Source: Beroe forskalii
Taxonomy: Eukaryota > Ctenophora > Nuda > Beroida > Beroidae
Direction: 5' to 3'
NCBI GenBank assembly: GCA_011033025.1
Contig: WFMF01000085.1
Span: 186,001-250,000, forward strand
DNA length: 64,000 bases
Within the stretch, counting starts at the first letter, position 1; every line of letters begins with the position of its first letter. The translations under genes were made by a program, and so were the position numbers. Positions 48,747 through 61,023 of this stretch are shown here, in pieces. Below the pieces are notes generated by a model that worked only from the letters and a program-made list of their open reading frames with translations, was not told the origin of the DNA and searched no databases.

Positions 48747-50190
48747 GAAAACTGTGAATGAACTCCAAATGCATGACATGTACACAAATCCCAATGCTAA
48801 AAATTTAGGAATTTTTAGTCAAAAATGATTTTTCTGGCCATAACTTTTGTTTATAATAATTAAACCGATTAAAAGAGATTATTATGGCAAAATGTTGTGT
48901 TCACTAAGTAGGAAATTAAAAAAGGTTATATTGTACATGTTATTGCAATCTATAATTTGAACTTTTGAAAAAAACTAAACAAGAGTATGAAATGTTGCCT
49001 ATAGATGCATCATTAATATTGTAATCGAAAGAGGCTGTTCAAGGTGGAGCCTTCGCTCTCCCAGAAAATCTGACACACTAGGAGTTGAAAACCCGCGATT
49101 TTTGCAGGGTGGTAGGAAAAAGGTGTCTTCGTATTGCTACATTCTTATCTTTTGCGCTTAAAGGCTTTAGATTTTTAGTTAATACTCAAAGTTGGAAAAA
49201 AGGGTCATGAAAAAACAAGATTGAGTTATAGGTTTGATTCACCAGTTGCAGGTGTTGCTATGGCTATATGTTGTAGCAGTACAAAAACCACACGTGCATT
49301 TTAACAAAAAATCTGCCATTTCGCCATTGTGTATTTTGGAAATGTTTTCTACGGTCATATGAAAGTATACCAATGACCCCCTACTGACCCCCTGCTGACC
49401 CCCTACTGACCCCCTGCTGACACCCTAATGAACCCCTGATGACCCCCCCAGAACCCCTACTAACCCCCTGCTGACCCTCTACTGACTCCCTGCTGACCCC
49501 CTTCTGGCCCCCTGGTGAACCCCTACTGACCACTTTCTGATCATTGTTTCAATTCTTATCACGCCAGTGGGTACCCTCAGATCCAGTGGCGCCCCTGTGG
49601 CACCAGTGCCAAAAGTCTGAGGTGTGCAATCGATAGATAATGTCCCCCTGAATTACCATAAAAAATTTGAAGTCGATATCTCAAAAATTGCCGAGTTATG
49701 GCCGAAAAACGTATGCCAATATATGGGCATACGCACATTGCACAAGCTGATTTTGGCTCATAACTTGGCCAAATATCAATATTTTTGAACCAGACCAACT
49801 TTATTCGATAAATGATGCTGAGTTACGTATTCTCTGTAAGTGTGTGGTTGATTGCTGCTGAAAAGGTGATTTGAAGCCCAAAACACCTCTAAAAAACACA
49901 GCAATCACCATTATCTCTGTTTGCGTTTTTTCCAAAGTGTACTTTACTCAACGGCTTTTAACATCAGCTACGATTGATATTTTTGCACAATCCTTTTTTA
50001 ACATGAAACTAGACTATATTCTACAGAAACAAATGGAACCGGATTTTTGACTTGAAAATTTTTGGCGCCAAAATTATGGCAAAAATTTAGTGTGCACTTT
50101 TATTTTGGCACTGGCGTCAGGGCGGCGCAAGTGGGTCCGGGGGTGCCAAACCCGCCAAAAAAATTTGGCCCACGGGGTGTACCTTTTGTA
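48747..50190. other. No gene; simple repeat
   Basis: Contains a tgaccccctactgacccc-type repeat at 49,372-49,545. Otherwise AT-rich with many stops on both strands. Confidence 0.5.
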
Positions 50191-50191
50191 T

Positions 50192-51611
50192 GGTGGCCGA
50201 GAGTGGCCATCGAAAAATTTTCAGCAGAAAAAAAACCTTCGTAAAAAAATCATGTGAAAAAAAATCGCTCTTGGCCGAGAGTGGCCATCGAAAAATTTTC
50301 AGCAGAAAAAAAACCTTCGAAAAAAAAAATCATGTGAAAAAAAATCGCTCTTGGCCGAGAGTGGCCATCGAAAATTTTTCAACAGAAAAAAAATCATATG
50401 AAAAAAATCGCTCTTGGCCGAGAGTGGCCATATTGAAAGCAACATGCGTGTGCTCATGTGTGTGCGTGCGTGTGACTGATGAATGATATCACGCACAGCG
50501 ACACAGTTCACCTGTATGTGTCCACATCAAACCATTGATTGACCCACCGACTGACCCATCGATAGACCTATTGATAATGCCATATTGAAATTTAGATGCT
50601 CTCATTGACCACGCGTACTAAATCGTTGTCAGACGTTGTCTGACCCCCTCTCAAGAGATGTCCAAAAATTCTTATATTAGAGTATTTCCGATATCCGAAG
50701 ATTGGTATCGAAGTATTTTTCGACGCTGATTCCAAATCACCCCCCATGACGTAGGGTAAAAATGCAACCCTGAGAAGTAATAGGCGAAAAATTGATTTTT
50801 GTCTGGTCACGTAACCAATAAACCAGTGCTCGGCTAAACGGATGAAAAAGCCTTATTTCTCAGTCGGGTTAGGGTAATGGTTAGGGCAGTGGTATGGTTT
50901 CAGGTTTGGGAGGTCGGTTAGGGTCAGGGTGTGAAATCAAGGATTGAGAGCCGTATAAAAAGTAGTGCCACGTGTGCGCTGGCGAGCGATTTAGTAAGAG
51001 CCCTTTCAACTACAGACCAGGCCCTAGGGCACTGGTATTTGTCCTGCATGACACTATTCAAGTATGATCTGTATGTGTCCTAATGACGATTGTCGACCAG
51101 GGCCTGCCGACTGATCCATCTGCATTGATACACCTATTGATAATGACATCACTGATCGTTGACGTGTGCACTGTGCATGAATAGGGAAATAGGTGTCAAT
51201 GATAACATCTAAATTTCAACATGGCATTATCAATAGGTCTATCGATGGGTCAGTCGGTGGGTCAATCAATGGTTTGATGCGGACACATGCAGGTGAACTG
51301 TGTCGCTGTGCGTGATATCATTTATCAATCACGCGCACGCACATACATGAGCACACGCATGTTGCTTTCAATATGGCCACTCTCGGCCAAGAGCGATTTT
51401 TTTCACATGATTTTTTTCTGCTGAAAAATTTTCGATGGCCACTCTCGGCCAAGAGCGATTTTTTTTTCACATGATTTTTTTTTCGAAGTTTTTTTCTCTG
51501 CTGAAAATTTTTCGATGGCCACTCTCGGCCAAGATCGATTTTTTTCACATGATTTTTTTTCGAAGGTTTTTTTTTTCGCTGAAAATTTTTCGATGGCCAC
51601 TCTCGGCCACC
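50192..51611. mobile_element. ~1.4-kb element with ~400-bp inverted ends
   Basis: Ends GGTGGCCGAGAGTGGCCATC and its complement. Each arm has three to four ~75-bp units (tggccgagagtggccatcga ... a-rich ... catgtgaaaaaaatcgct), then a single-copy arm with caacatgcgtgtgctcatgt and a series of ttgattgacccaccgactga-like units. cttttgt occurs just outside both ends, but a clean target duplication is not certain. Core about 50,620-51,200, no transposase seen. Confidence 0.7.
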
Positions 51612-51953
51612 ACTCTTTTGTGTCAACCATCATCTCAGAAACGAGTTTTCCAAAAAGTTTGGCTTGAACCCCAAATTTCGCACAATGGGATGAATTGTTG
51701 GCTCTCAGGGATTTTATCGAAAAATTTGGCCTTTTTCAGCCTCAAATGCACAATGTAAGGTCAAAACTCCCAAATTTGAACAAGGAAGTATATTTTGACC
51801 TCTCGATCAAGATAAAATAACTTAGGGAGGACTCAAGAACTTCTTTAATGCAAGAAATGGCTAAAAACTGGCTAAAAGCTGGTCACTAGGTACAGAATAC
51901 AGATGACCGATCTAACTTTTAATGTAAAAAAATCGGCATAACACCCTTTTTGA

Positions 51954-52025
51954 AACAAGAATTGCGCCTGCGGGCACAATTCTTATTGTCCACTGTTACC
52001 ATATGCAGGCGCTTAATTTCCCTCC
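51954..52025. mobile_element. Small inverted-repeat element, copy 2 of 3
   Basis: aacaagaattgcgcctgcg ... atatgcaggcgcttaatttc, same family as 13,379 and 58,708. Confidence 0.6.
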
Positions 52026-52317
52026 ACTCCATAAGAAAATCGGAAATCACGAAGATGAATAACAGCTAATCAAAGTTCCTTGCACCTTTTTGGAGGTGCA
52101 TAGGTTTCACGTGCGATCATCAGTTCATGAACCGTGCCATGCATGTTTCATAGGTTCGTTGTAATTTAAGATTTCGCACGTAGCTTTCACTAAATTTTAT
52201 GTAAGTTATGTTACGTTAGCAGTTTGGCGACTCCTCGTTGGCATTTGCCTTGGATAAGACATTCAACAGGTTTTGAATGTAACTCGTTGACCCCTTTCTA
52301 AAAACCTGGCTACGCCC

Positions 52318-52565
52318 CTGCCTGAGATCCCTTAACTCCCTTTCCTAATTGACCCAAACTCCATCCCCTGAGATCCCCTAACTCCGTCCTCTGAGACTTG
52401 AGATCCCCTAACCCCATCCCCAGGGAGCCCCTAACCCTCCTCTGAGATCCCCTAACCCCATCCCCAGGGAGCCCCTAACCCTCCTCTGAGATCCCCTAAC
52501 CCCATCCCCAGGGAGCCCCTAACCCTCCTCTGAGATCCCCTAACTCCATCCCCTGTGAGTCCATA
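52318..52565. repeat. C-rich tandem repeat
   Basis: Three close ~43-bp copies of gagatcccctaaccccatcc plus ccagggagcccctaaccctc, with looser copies around them. It is 3' of the crystallin gene. Confidence 0.8.
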
Positions 52566-52744
52566 ACTCCTTTAATCCTTCGACCTTCTCCCGACACTTT
52601 TTGTCGTGTTAAAAATAACCAAATTACAGCAAACAAAAAAAAATGAAACGAGGATTGATCTTTAAAATGCAATTACAGTAACAATTTCAGCACATCTTCC
52701 ACTTCCATTTATCGTTAACGTCAGGATGTTGTGATTACCCGGGA

Positions 52745-53565
52745 TTAGCAGGATGCTATTGGCTTAGCAGATGAAATTTGATCATTCATGCCAGCTTTTA
52801 ACAAATCTTCCTTTGTAAGTTCCTTGCCCTCACACACCTTCATGCTCTTTCCTTTGTAATCACCATGCTGGTAAACCATCCAGTTGCCACCAGTAGCTTT
52901 CACAACCGATACTTGGTCATTCTCCTTACTTCCTAGAATGCTTTTGCTTTTGTGCAGCACCAATTTCCATCCTTTTTGGTGTTCATGCTGCCATAATTCC
53001 AGAGTGCAGGCCGATTCTTTATTCAACACAGCTGAAACCCTTCCTAGAATTCCTGCTGCTTTTAAATCTGCAGGACCATACTGCACTCCCTCACAAATCG
53101 CCAATTTTTTCCCTTTGTAGTAACTATGCTCGTAAAGGTACCAATTGTCTTTAGGTGCCAAGGCGCTTACCGTTTCATCGTTTATATTTGTCAAGAATTC
53201 GTCACTGTCCACAAATGTAACCTCTGCTGTCAGTTGTATATCTCCTTCAAAAACATTGTGGTGGTTTTTACTGTTGAACTTGTGAACTTCTATACCTTAC
53301 GACCTATGATATCAGAAAGAAATTTCAGGCATAAGGCAGAAATATTTAAAATTTATTTTAGAATATAATAAAAATGGATTGATTTAAACATTACTGATTT
53401 TTCCACTTGTCTAATTGCCCCAAAAGCCTAAAAAGACGGTTCCAAACGGCCAACTCATAAAATTAGGTAAATTGGGACAGGAACGATCGAGACAGCAACA
53501 CTGCCCCAGTACTTACCTTCAGCAATTCCAGCCATAAGAGCAACTAGAAGCCAGCCAAGAACCAT
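52745..53565 (-). CDS. Secreted beta/gamma-crystallin-fold protein
   Basis: Two exons, 53,565-53,517 and 53,295-52,745, join in phase to 199 residues plus stop. Exon 1 encodes a signal peptide MVLGWLLVALMAGIAE and has a GTAAGT donor. The exon 2 acceptor is CGTAAG. Greek-key-type motifs: NWYLYEHSYYKGKKLAICEG (about 67-86), LELWQHEHQKGWKLVL and NWMVYQHGDYKGKSMKVCEG. The region before residue 66 is a more diverged key. The double-clamp calcium motif (N/D)(N/D)xx(S/T)S is perfect as NDQISS (187-192) near the C-terminus and partly kept as NDETVS (55-60) and NDQVSV. Family members bind calcium and stabilise extracellular or lens proteins; the role here is unknown. A C-terminal Cys could allow dimers. 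Confidence 0.9.
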
Positions 53566-53734
53566 CCTTTAAATTATCTTTGCTCTATCGAGAATAATTC
53601 GGAGTGAAATTAGTAAAAGTTGAAAACCAAGGGTGAAGAAAGCAGTTGATTGAATAATTATATGATATTTTGATGTTCCAGAGAGGAGTTTTGTCATATT
53701 TTAGAGTTTCAGCTTCAAATGAAATCTCTTACTC

Positions 53735-54060
53735 TCTTATATAATTTCGTAAGATCACGTGAATAATGTATGTCTGTGCCGCTGTACACAATTAAATTTG
53801 AGCTTGCCAAGAAAATATCAAGAAAAACTAAGGCTAAGTGATGTTCATTGGTGCCGTTGCTATGAAGAATAAATTTTGCTATGGAGAATAAATTTTGTAA
53901 TATAATTTCGTAAGAGCACGTTAATTTTTTGTGCTTCCGCACCAAATTTAATTGGAGCTTGCCAAGAAATTATCAAGAGAAACGAATTCAAACGGGAGAA
54001 AAGAGGTGCCGTTGCTTTGGAAACCAATTTTCCGCACGTGCAGATTATGATCAGTTATGT
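53735..54060. repeat. Tandem duplication upstream of the crystallin gene
   Basis: About 160 bp (ataatttcgtaaga(t/g)cacgt ... gagcttgccaagaaa ... tatcaaga) occurs twice within 450 bp of the start codon, so it may include promoter sequence. Confidence 0.65.
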
Positions 54061-54514
54061 GAGAGTATGATAGTGCTTTCTATCACGCTTCTACTGTTAA
54101 ACGCTGTTCAGTAGTTTTTGACTTTTTGACGCTTACTTAACTTCAAACCCAAGATCTCAAGATGGAGGATGAACATAACTTGAATAACGGAGGATACTTC
54201 AGATGGATTGTGTCCATAAAACTATGGCAGAGGTCAGTCGATAATCCAAGCTGATAACAGTAGTAACAGAGTAACAGTAAAATTTACCGTAAGGAGCAAT
54301 TAAAGGTATACAAAAGTGCACAATTATTAAATCGAGTCAAATATAATAGGCGTTGCAAGTTACGATGAAGTGTGAACAAAACAAAATCTTTCAATGACAG
54401 TATGAGAATCAGTTGTCAGAATTAAGATCATCTTGCAATCGAAACGGAGCAAAAGTCGCATGGTGCAGCACGACTCAGACTAACAAAATTCTATTTTCCA
54501 CCCTGCTCCTCTTA

Positions 54515-55375
54515 AGTAAATGATGCCGTTGGAATTACGACGCTATCATTTTTACATTTTGCCTTTTTGAGTTCGAGGATTTATCGGACAAAACACCCTA
54601 TGAAAATTATATCAATCAAAAGGGGATGAGGAGGACAAGGTGCTTGCGCTTAAATTATAATTCAAAATTATTCCTTATTCTCGTGAAAATTCCCCAAATT
54701 TACCGGTCAATTCCGCTTTTAGATTATGGATTTTTCTGAGACAAAGTAACATTTATTGCATTTAGCATTTGTGTGTAAATGTTGAGTGTATAACAAAACA
54801 AACTCAAAAAATGTTGAGTGTAAGATATGTTGAATGTACACTCAACTATACACGCTCATTTACACACGAATGTGAAAATCAATTGAGCGTGTGGTAAGGA
54901 ATTCGAATTACGTGTACTTACACCTATTTGCTCTCATTGCACAATTGCTAATGGAGGCTGAATTTTAGCGTGTGGCAAGGAATTCAGTCATAATACCGAG
55001 TCCAGCTTAGAACAAGTTTGGAATGAGAAGTTGTTATGGAACACGTGCAAAAACCTGCTGATCGTGCAGGTTTCCTTGACCAAACAGTATTTTACCACAC
55101 AACAATTACCACGCAGGATCCACTCAAGTAGAGTTCCTCATAAGCTAATTAACTAACTAAGGTATTATCATTTTAAAATTTTATACGGCCTAGTGCACGG
55201 CGCACGCTCACCATTCAGAAGTTTCATATGCCGTTGAGATTATGATCATATCTTTTATGGTTCTCTAGAACATTTTATCATCGAGTCGTAATAGTCCATG
55301 TGCTAATTTTTGACGGAATGGCTTTTTTCGATAATTCATTGTGAGGAAACAGTGCGGCCGATTTTCATGAAATTT
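54515..55375. repeat. Diverged dispersed repeat related to 36.4-37.5 kb
   Basis: aaatgatgccgttggaatta opens the block and atatgccgttgagattatga with catcgagtcgtaatagtcca closes it. Both flank the tandem array at 36.4-37.5 kb too, but here the array itself is reduced and an unrelated ~550-bp stretch lies between. Confidence 0.6.
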
Positions 55376-55559
55376 TCATCTTATCACACGCTCATCATTA
55401 TCACCACTTCATCCCCATTAACATACTGAGCCAGTGTGTGATATTTGTATAACAATGCCTTTGTTATAAATTATATTTGAAGATTCCTTGAAATTCCTTG
55501 AAATGCCAGGCGGGGGTCTGGGGGCGGCAGCCCCCAGAAGCCAGACGTTCTGAAAGTGC

Positions 55560-57050
55560 GATTTTGTCATCTTATTAGGATCTTTACTCATATTGTGGGG
55601 GGAGGGGGCAACCCCCTCAATTTTGGTGGCTATAAAAAATCGCCAATGGGGGTTTAATTTTGGGGGGTTTAAGGGGGTTTGAGGGGGCTTAATTCTGAGT
55701 GACAAAACAAACCTTAACTGTGCAAAAAGGGGCATTTTTTTCAAATGGTACCATTTTTGTTCCTGATTTTTTGCGCCCTTTCAAAATGGTACCATTTTTG
55801 TTCCTGATTTTTTGAACCATTTCAAAATGGTACCATATTTCGTCGTGATTTTTGGCGATTCTTGAAAATTCACCATTTTTGTTTCCGGTTTTTGACACAT
55901 TTTCAAAATGGCACCATTTTTTGATTATAATTTTTGGAACTTTTTTGAAATGGTACCGTTTGTCTTTGTTCTTTATTTGTTGCAAATTTACCAAATGGTA
56001 CCATTTCTCATTCCGGTTTTTGACACATTTTGCAAATGGTACCATTTTGTTTCCCGTTTTTGGTAATTTTTCGGAAATGGTTCTGTTTTTGTCCTTGATT
56101 TTTCGCACTTTTTTGAAATGGTACCATTTTTATTCCGGTTTTTAAATTTTTAGCACATTTACCAAATGGTACCATTTTTGTTCATAAGTTTTGTATTTTT
56201 TGAAATAGTACCATTTTTGTTCCTGATTTTTGGCATCTTTTTCAATTGGTAATTGGTACCATTTTTGTTTCAGATTTTTTACACCATTTCAAAATGGTAC
56301 CATTTTTGTTTATAATCTTTGGCACTTCTTTGAAATGGTTCCATTTTTGTTTCTGATTTTTGGCATATTTTTCAAATGACACCCTTTTTGTTTATAATTT
56401 TTGGAACTTTTTTGAAATGGTACCATTTTTGTTCCTGATTTTTGAACCATTTCAAAATGGTACAATTTTTTGGTCGTGATTTTTGGCGATGATAAAAATG
56501 GTACCATTTTTGTTTCCAGTTTTTGACACATTTTCCAAATGGTACCATTTTTGTTCATAGTTTTTGGAACTTTTTTGAAATGGTACCATTTTTGTTTGTG
56601 ATTTTTGCACCTTTCAGAAATGGTACCGTTTTTGTTTCAGGTATTCAGCCCCTTTTTTAAATAGTACCAATTTTGTTTTTGGTTTTTGGCATCATTTTCA
56701 ATTGGTACCTTTTTCGTTTCTGACTTTTCAGATGTAACCTTTTGGAATGGTACCAAATTTGTGTCTGATTTTTTGCGCCCTTTCAAAATGGTACCTTTTT
56801 CATTCGAGATTTTTGGCAACTTTTTCAAATGGTACTTTTTTGTTTCTTCATTTTGGTGCTTTTTTGAATCATACTAGAATAATTTTTGCTGTCGATAGGG
56901 GGTTTAATTTTGGGAGGTTTAATTTTTGCTGTCGATAGGGGGTTTAATTTTAAGGGGTTTAATTTAACCCCCTGGTGGATATAACAAATTTCTAATAGAG
57001 GGCTTAATTTTGGGGGTTTTGGGGGTGCCCCCCCTCCCCTATTGAACATT
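55560..57050. repeat. ~40-bp array centred on the palindrome AAATGGTACCATTT, with inverted G-rich flanks
   Basis: About 27 diverged units from 55,740 to 56,870. Flanks at 55,592-55,690 and 56,885-57,040 share gggggtttaattttgggg and carry ggggggagggggcaaccccc inverted as gggggtgccccccctcccc, so array plus flanks may be one element. Minus-strand frames (..NKMVPF..) are repeat by-products. Confidence 0.75.
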
Positions 57051-57902
57051 TATTTGTTTTGTAATGGGGAAGTGAAAAACTTTATTTTTTGGCCACAAAA
57101 CATTTCATTTCAGGAAAATAAAAAATTTATAGGTATTTTTGCAACATAGCTTCGTGCAATGTTACATTCATAAAATACCAAAAGTTAAAAAGTTCTCAAT
57201 GAAACAAAAGGTGGGATTTTTCCCGGACTTTTTTATTTTGGTCAAAAACTTTTAGTTCCCGACAGGACCTGGAATCGACCAAATCTGCAGGGGCGCTCTT
57301 ATAAAGCCTCTTATATGTGTCTCATATGTGGATTGAGGCCAAGGTTTACCTCCTACTCTTTAAATTCTACGATGAGAGGAACCTCCATGGAGACCCCCGC
57401 AAAACATGCATAAAATGAAACCGCTCGGCGGAATGAGCTTATGTCGGAAGGAATCGTAGACTGGCGTCTTTTGGAAATTCTGCTATTTTTAAGGATTTAG
57501 GAAACAATTGTCTGTGGAACTTTGAAACATCCCATGCGGCACGGAAAGTTGAAAATGGGCAAAAATACAATGGCCAATGGGAACAATTGTTTTAATGGCC
57601 GTGTTTTGTATGCAAACGAAACAATGAGCTTATGAGACAATGTCTTCAGAATTGTTGCTTATGTCAAAACGGAAATTTTATTGCGGTCACGTAAATATGT
57701 AAACTTTAGGATTTATTATGTTTAATTGTGTGTAAACTTGCCTTTCAAAACAATTTTTTCCCGGTGGTGGCCAAAAAAGTTCCCAAGTCTAAATTCAATT
57801 TTTCCGTTTTCTGTGGCCCGCTCGCTTTGCCCGCAAAAAATACCCATGTGCCCACATCCAGAAAATTTTGAATTTCCTCTGAGACCCATTTTTAGGCACC
57901 TG

Positions 57903-58037
57903 CATCGTTCCGCGTCGATCAAATGGATTGATCAAATGACAAACGCACATCATGGATGTTTTGCGCGGACGTCATCGCAAAAGTGTATTGTGCGCGTTTT
58001 TCATTTGATCAGTCCATTCGATCGACGCGGAACGATG
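57903..58037. mobile_element. 135-bp fold-back element
   Basis: The arms CATCGTTCCGCGTCGATC and complement, continuing through tttgatca and acgcaca/tgcgcgt, pair over about 50 bp. Non-coding. Confidence 0.75.
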
Positions 58038-58324
58038 AAACCACCTTATGATTTCTGTGGCCCACTCGCTTCGCTCGCAAAAAGACCCCGTCATATAAAT
58101 GGTAGGTACCTACAATAATATTTGATTTAAAGTGCGAAGTCCTAACTGATCTTTCTGAACACTGCAGGCGAAATTTTTGAAAGTTTCACATTGACGACTG
58201 TCTAGGGCCAATTTAGCAACATGACAAAGCACAGCAGCCCACTGCAGGCGAGAAAATTTATGTTTTTCGGGTCCATCCCGCCCAGGGAGGGTTCTGGGCA
58301 AATGCATCATCAAGTACCTTAAAG

Positions 58325-58565
58325 GAGACCGTGTATTCCCGGACTTTTGCCGACACTGGACTATATGCCGACTTCATACCGACACTGGATTTATGCCGAA
58401 ATCATGTCGGCATAATGTCCACTGGACATTATGCCGACATGATTTCTGTCAACATATAGTCCAAAAATGGACTTAATGCCGACAGACGATATACCGACAT
58501 GTCCCTAGAAATCCAATGTCGGCATATAGTGCGCTTTCGGCATAAGGTTCGGGTACCCCGGAAGT
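58325..58565. repeat. Fold-back block of TGCCGACA modules with a perfect palindrome
   Basis: 58,399-58,445 is a perfect palindrome (23-bp arms, AAATCATGTCGGCATAATGT + CCA, one central base). Outside it further tatgccgac modules stand in inverted order, ending in ttcccgg and ccggaag. Confidence 0.8.
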
Positions 58566-58707
58566 GGAATTCTATGAATATTGGCCGATGCCGCGATTCT
58601 ATCAACCAGGAGTGACTGCTCCAACTGTTCACAAAGAAATTTGGATCCTTTGATGCAATTATTGGGTAAAAATTGGTTTTTGCGGTTATTTCAACTTTTC
58701 AAGGCAA

Positions 58708-58788
58708 ACAAGAATTGCGCCTGCACCGACACAATTATTGTTGTTTCCGTAGGCCGTATGCAGGCGCTTAATTTCCCTCCCCCGCGGT
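58708..58788. mobile_element. Small inverted-repeat element, copy 3 of 3
   Basis: agaattgcgcctgcaccgac ... gtatgcaggcgcttaatttc. In inverse orientation it is close to copy 1 at 13,379, including the flanking ccgcggtgcttgatgtaac part. Confidence 0.6.
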
Positions 58789-58983
58789 GCTTGATGTAAC
58801 CTTAGCATCATAATAACTTAATAAGATAATACAAAACGCAGTCGTTATAAAGTAACAAGAGAATTAATACTGTTCCGATGCGCATGCTGCGCGCGACCAC
58901 CGAGAACACGAATTGGCACGTGCCATTTCTTCTAAAATTCTTGCGCGCGCGTTCGTTGTTGTACTCAGTTCGTTGTAGATTTC

Positions 58984-59083
58984 NNNNNNNNNNNNNNNNN
59001 NNNNNNNNNNNNNNNNNNNNNNNNNNNNNNNNNNNNNNNNNNNNNNNNNNNNNNNNNNNNNNNNNNNNNNNNNNNNNNNNNNN
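58984..59083. other. Assembly gap (100 N)
   Basis: Exactly 100 N, the usual placeholder for a gap of unknown size. Sequence on the right is of different quality, and its order relative to the left side is not proven. Confidence 0.99.
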
Positions 59084-60540
59084 GGGGAGTCCCCCCCAAG
59101 GGTTCCCCCTCTAAAGGGGGCCCCAAAGGGAAAACCCCCCAGCCCAAGAAAAACCCTGATTTTCAGCAATCCCCTGGGGTTTGAGAAGAAGGTGCAAGAT
59201 TTTAACCTTTAAAATTTTTTAAAAGGCTAATTTTTAAAAAAAAGAAGTTGGAAGATGTTTTAACCCCTTTAAAGGCTAATCAGTTTGTAAATTGGGCACT
59301 GTTAAGGGCTTTTCCCCAACCATACGATCGATGCTATGCACACTGTTTAAAAGAAAAAACTCAAAAGAAATCCAGAAAATTTTTTCCCCCCTTAATCCAG
59401 TAATTGAAAACAAATTCTTTCAGGACCAAAAGAAAAACCCCTCGTTAAGATTTTTTAAATGCAAGTTAATTTAAAAGTAGTAGTTTATAAATAAAAATTG
59501 TACTTCATTTTTCCATAAAGGTTTTTTGGGCCCCCTTTAAGTTTCTATTTCATGGGAAGGAATGTGTATCATATATTTATTGACGTCGACTTAAACGGAA
59601 AGGGTCTTGTTTGGGAATCGAAATTTATATTTTTCATTTACATTCTTTTTTTAAAAATTTTCGATTAAACCAATCATGACGGGGGTTTTTGTTTACTGTA
59701 TAATCAATAAAGGGTATTTTTTTTTTATAAATGTAGTCATCAAAATATGTTCCAGTTTGTAGTCACGCCTACTTTTTTTAAATAGCATTTGCTGAAGAAC
59801 CGTTGTATTCCTTACATGTTTTTTTTTGTTTTAAATTTTTTTGATTTTTTAAAAAAAGGGAATAAATTAAAACAACGAAAATATTCAGCCTAATTATTCA
59901 GTTAAGAGTTAGTTTTGAATGGGAATAACAGCTGAATGTAATCCCAATCCGGTTTGGGAAAATTTTCCATGAGTTATTTCTTTTTTAGATCCAAATCTAA
60001 AAAAATATTCAATCACCCGAGAGGGAAAGTCATGGGGTTCCTAAATTGTTTTTTTTTAAAATTTTTTTTATCTTATTTGTTTTCTATTTTAATTCATGTC
60101 TTCAGATTACCAAGTTCCATTTAAAAAACAAACATCGTAGATTGGATTAAAAAAATGGCAGATTTGGGGGGGGAAAGGATGAAAAATTTAGAGAGCTAAA
60201 GTTAAACGCCGCACTAAGGGGCTCCAGAGACTCTGTCTTGAGAAAACCCTTGGGTGAAACTTAGATCTTTTTTTTTATCAGAATTTTTGATGTCCAATTT
60301 AATTCCCGTTTTTTGTTGCCCCTTTGGAAAAGAACAATGATAATGTATGACAAAGACAGTTGACTGTTTTTCCTATTTATCCCCCCGGGGGTTTTTTTAG
60401 CGGGATCTCCCACCCCAGCTAACCCGAAAAGTTTACCAGCCAGTGCCATGACCCTTGATCTGATGAGGAACAACCCCAAAGGCGACCCTTTCAAATTTCG
60501 CTTTTACAACGTTTTAAAATAAACATGGGGGGAAGGATCA
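59084..60540 (+). pseudogene. Degraded inverted copy of the SELENOO 5' region, exons 1-2 and upstream
   Basis: Reads as a noisy reverse-complement of about 29,700-27,720. tgacgtcgacttaaac at 59,580 matches the complement of 29,570. attttccatgagttattt at 59,965 matches 28,410. aaacgccgcacta and ctctgtcttgagaa at 60,208-60,243 match exon 1. gggatctcccaccccagct and cagccagtgccatg at 60,400-60,450 match exon 2. Differences are mainly expanded or collapsed homopolymers (runs of t, g, a), typical of poor consensus next to a gap rather than of mutation. No usable coding frame remains. Confidence 0.8.
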
Positions 60541-60970
60541 TTTTAGAAGAACCCGGTAGGGGGTTTTATCTGATAGAAGATGAGTGCGCAGCGCAATGAG
60601 TTTTCATTCTTGTGTAATCCTGAGGATTTAAAGTCGAGGGGTTACACTTAAATAGACTCTGAGAGCACGTGTCTATGTATTATAGATGAGTCCGGGTTAT
60701 TGTAGCTGAGAGTCTAAAAAACATAAATTCAATGGAAATAACTGCAACACACTGGCAGAATAAGCATTTCAGCTTTTCAAGAGATTCAGTGCTTTGATTG
60801 GTTGATTTGAAACTTTGCACTGACTTGAGGATGGCAGGAGAAGGAGGATGGTCTATGAACAGAAATAAGTCTATGAATTAAACAGGAGTATGTTTCAAAG
60901 AGGACTATTGTACGATAACAAATGACACAACAAAACAATATCAATCAAAGATCAAGATAATAAATAATAG

Positions 60971-61023
60971 TCGACGAATATTAGGGCATTACGATATTAT
61001 CGTAATGCCCTAATATTCGTCGA
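60971..61023. repeat. 53-bp palindrome with 26-bp perfect arms
   Basis: TCGACGAATATTAGGGCATT then ACGATA, one central T, then the exact reverse complement. Confidence 0.9.

Noticed and set aside
50860-50945. Telomere-like TTAGGG motifs (also near 12,280 and 23,100)
   Set aside because: Only a few scattered, irregular copies; no tandem telomeric array.
55689-56830. Lys/Asn-rich minus-strand proteins (NKMVPF repeats)
   Set aside because: Follow the palindromic array exactly and have no start, signal or splice context.
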